Of a DNA stretch of 64,000 nt, positions 63,002-64,000 are shown piece by piece (positions within the stretch are counted from its first letter, which is position 1; every line of letters starts with the position of its first letter). Both the position numbers and the translations under genes were made by a program. The notes below the pieces were generated by a model. The model did no database searches and was not told the DNA's origin. It was given only the letters and a program-made list of their open reading frames with translations. Source of the DNA: Oceanicola sp. D3 (GTDB lineage: Bacteria; Pseudomonadota; Alphaproteobacteria; Rhodobacterales; Rhodobacteraceae); contig NZ_CP040932.1 in the NCBI RefSeq assembly GCF_006351965.1, positions 1,302,001 through 1,366,000 of the forward strand, given 5' to 3'.

Positions 63002-63387
63002 CCCCGGGACTGCGCGCACTTCTGGCCCATGCGGTGGGCTTCGCTACAGGTGTCTTTGTGGCCTGGGCCATCCTCAACCTTGCAGGCCGGGGGGTGGCAC
63101 CGGACGGCAAAACCGGCGCAGGCCTTGCGCTGCTGGCGGGCATGGCGCTGGTCTGCGGGCTGGCTGGCCTCGCGGCCTGGACGATGATCGTAACCCGGAT
63201 GACAGGGCTGACCGCCGGGCGGGACTGGTGGATACGGGGGATCGGCGCCGTGGTGGGCATGATGGTTCTGGCCTGCGGCCTGATGCTGGCCGGAATTTTT
63301 GCGCCTTCCGAAGCCTTGGTGCTGATGCTGTTCCTGCTTTTTGCACTGGGTGGCTGGGCCACGCATGGGCAAGTGACTAACACGTGA
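62998..63387 (+). CDS. Small membrane protein downstream of pccA
   Basis: 129 residues with four predicted helices (starting AHAVGFATGVFVAWAILNLA). Start overlaps the pccA stop (ATGA), so it is in the same transcript. No family recognised; a hydrophobic protein linked to pccA by position only. Confidence 0.7.
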   Translation: MTPGLRALLAHAVGFATGVFVAWAILNLAGRGVAPDGKTGAGLALLAGMALVCGLAGLAAWTMIVTRMTGLTAGRDWWIRGIGAVVGMMVLACGLMLAGIFAPSEALVLMLFLLFALGGWATHGQVTNT

Positions 63388-63589
63388 GCGCGCCGGGCCG
63401 GCATAAGCTGGTAGGTGCTGGAGCGGCGGCGCTTGGCGTGAGAAATCCCGGCGGAATCGGGCGTAGGCGCGTGGCCGGGGACCGCCAGAAAGCTTCAGAA
63501 GTCGCTGCCGGTTCTGGTCTTACTGCCCAACTCCTCACGAGTCCGGGTTCGGTCGGCCATCTTGGGGCCCGTCCTCGAAGCGGTGCGCG

Positions 63590-64000
63590 CTACTTCTTGC
63601 GCAATTCGTCGCGCCGGAGCGGCCATTTGTCGATGCTGCGGGTGATTTCGCGCACGTCCCACGGGAAGGGTTTGCGTAGCTTCACCTCGCCATCCTTGCC
63701 GATCAGCACGAGTTGGAAGCCGCGCGGGCGGAGTTGCTTGCGCACCGGTGAAAGGGTGGCCGGGTCGGTATCGGTAATGATCACCGCGTCCCGATCCATG
63801 AGCGCGCCGGGGCGGGCGGCGAGAAGCTCCAGCTGTTCGGCGAAGCGCGGGTCGGCGGGGGTATCGGCAAAGACGACGATGGGCCTGCGCAGCCAGAGAA
63901 AATCTGCCAGCGTCACCTCGGAGGCCGCGAGGATCTGCAACTCGCGCGCGTCGCCTGCCACTTCAGCGGCAACAGCCTCTGCCGCCTCCTCCGCCGCACC
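63590..64000 (-). CDS. DUF4174-like protein (5' end outside the window)
   Basis: C-terminal 137 residues of a gene that continues past the window edge. The frame stays open to 64000 (Ala/Glu-rich stretch EEAAEAVAAEVAGD before the domain). The domain (LADFLWLRRPIVVFADTPADPRFAEQLELL, as a block, then GFQLVLIGKDGEVKLRKPFPWDVREITRSID in parts) matches DUF4174, a thioredoxin-like periplasmic fold in many bacteria. Converges on the pccA operon. Confidence 0.75.
   Translation of the reverse strand, partial: GAAEEAAEAVAAEVAGDARELQILAASEVTLADFLWLRRPIVVFADTPADPRFAEQLELLAARPGALMDRDAVIITDTDPATLSPVRKQLRPRGFQLVLIGKDGEVKLRKPFPWDVREITRSIDKWPLRRDELRKK

Overview
This window looks like chromosome from a high-GC alphaproteobacterium of the Rhodobacteraceae (Roseobacter group). 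The reasons are very GC-rich codon use, abundant TRAP transporters, a bioMNY biotin transporter, a PccR/PccB/PccA propionyl-CoA module, a hemP/imelysin/bacterioferritin iron island, and a PutA without a DNA-binding domain next to a divergent Lrp-type regulator. The genus cannot be set from the sequence alone. I saw no rRNA, tRNA, CRISPR array, prophage or insertion sequence. Both ends of the window cut through genes.

Layout. 0-15 kb is housekeeping and accessory: an MBL-fold hydrolase, a GlcD-like FAD oxidase, an Hsp70-like protein, apt, small envelope proteins, a TPR protein with a divergent LysR regulator, hemF, a LysE exporter coupled to an SDR/DoxX-like protein, TRIC and K+ channels, and an orphan DUF3883 nuclease-like protein. 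15-20 kb is an iron and haem island on the minus strand: a new 39-residue ORF, hemP, an unknown protein, imelysin, bfd, bfr and a di-haem DUF1111 oxidoreductase. 20-22.6 kb is bioMNY plus a nitroreductase. 22.7-25.3 kb holds msrB, a fasciclin protein and a SigK/RskA-like sigma/anti-sigma pair. 26.9-30.7 kb is putR/putA.

30.8-43.7 kb is the most interesting part. A minus-strand TRAP transporter and an RpiR regulator face a plus-strand operon of an N-formylglutamate-amidohydrolase-like enzyme, a second TRAP transporter (Q-M-P), a glutamine-synthetase-like ligase, a VapBC-type toxin-antitoxin pair, an aldehyde dehydrogenase and an iron alcohol dehydrogenase. Ligase, alcohol oxidation, aldehyde oxidation and amide hydrolysis together form the set needed for a gamma-glutamylation route that degrades an amine or amino alcohol. 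Clear inverted-repeat operators lie at the RpiR/operon junction and in front of the toxin-antitoxin pair.

43.7-54.2 kb holds mtnP, a fatty-acid desaturase, a SulP transporter, kynU, a 0.5-kb structured intergenic region, a flavin reductase, a GNAT enzyme, ptsP, lysC and a DUF465 protein. 54.2-63.4 kb is the propionyl-CoA region: pccR, an MFS exporter, pccB, a run of small lipoproteins and hypotheticals, then pccA. TTTGCAAA sites sit in front of both pccR and pccB. Short palindromic repeats recur in intergenic gaps, mostly where two genes converge.
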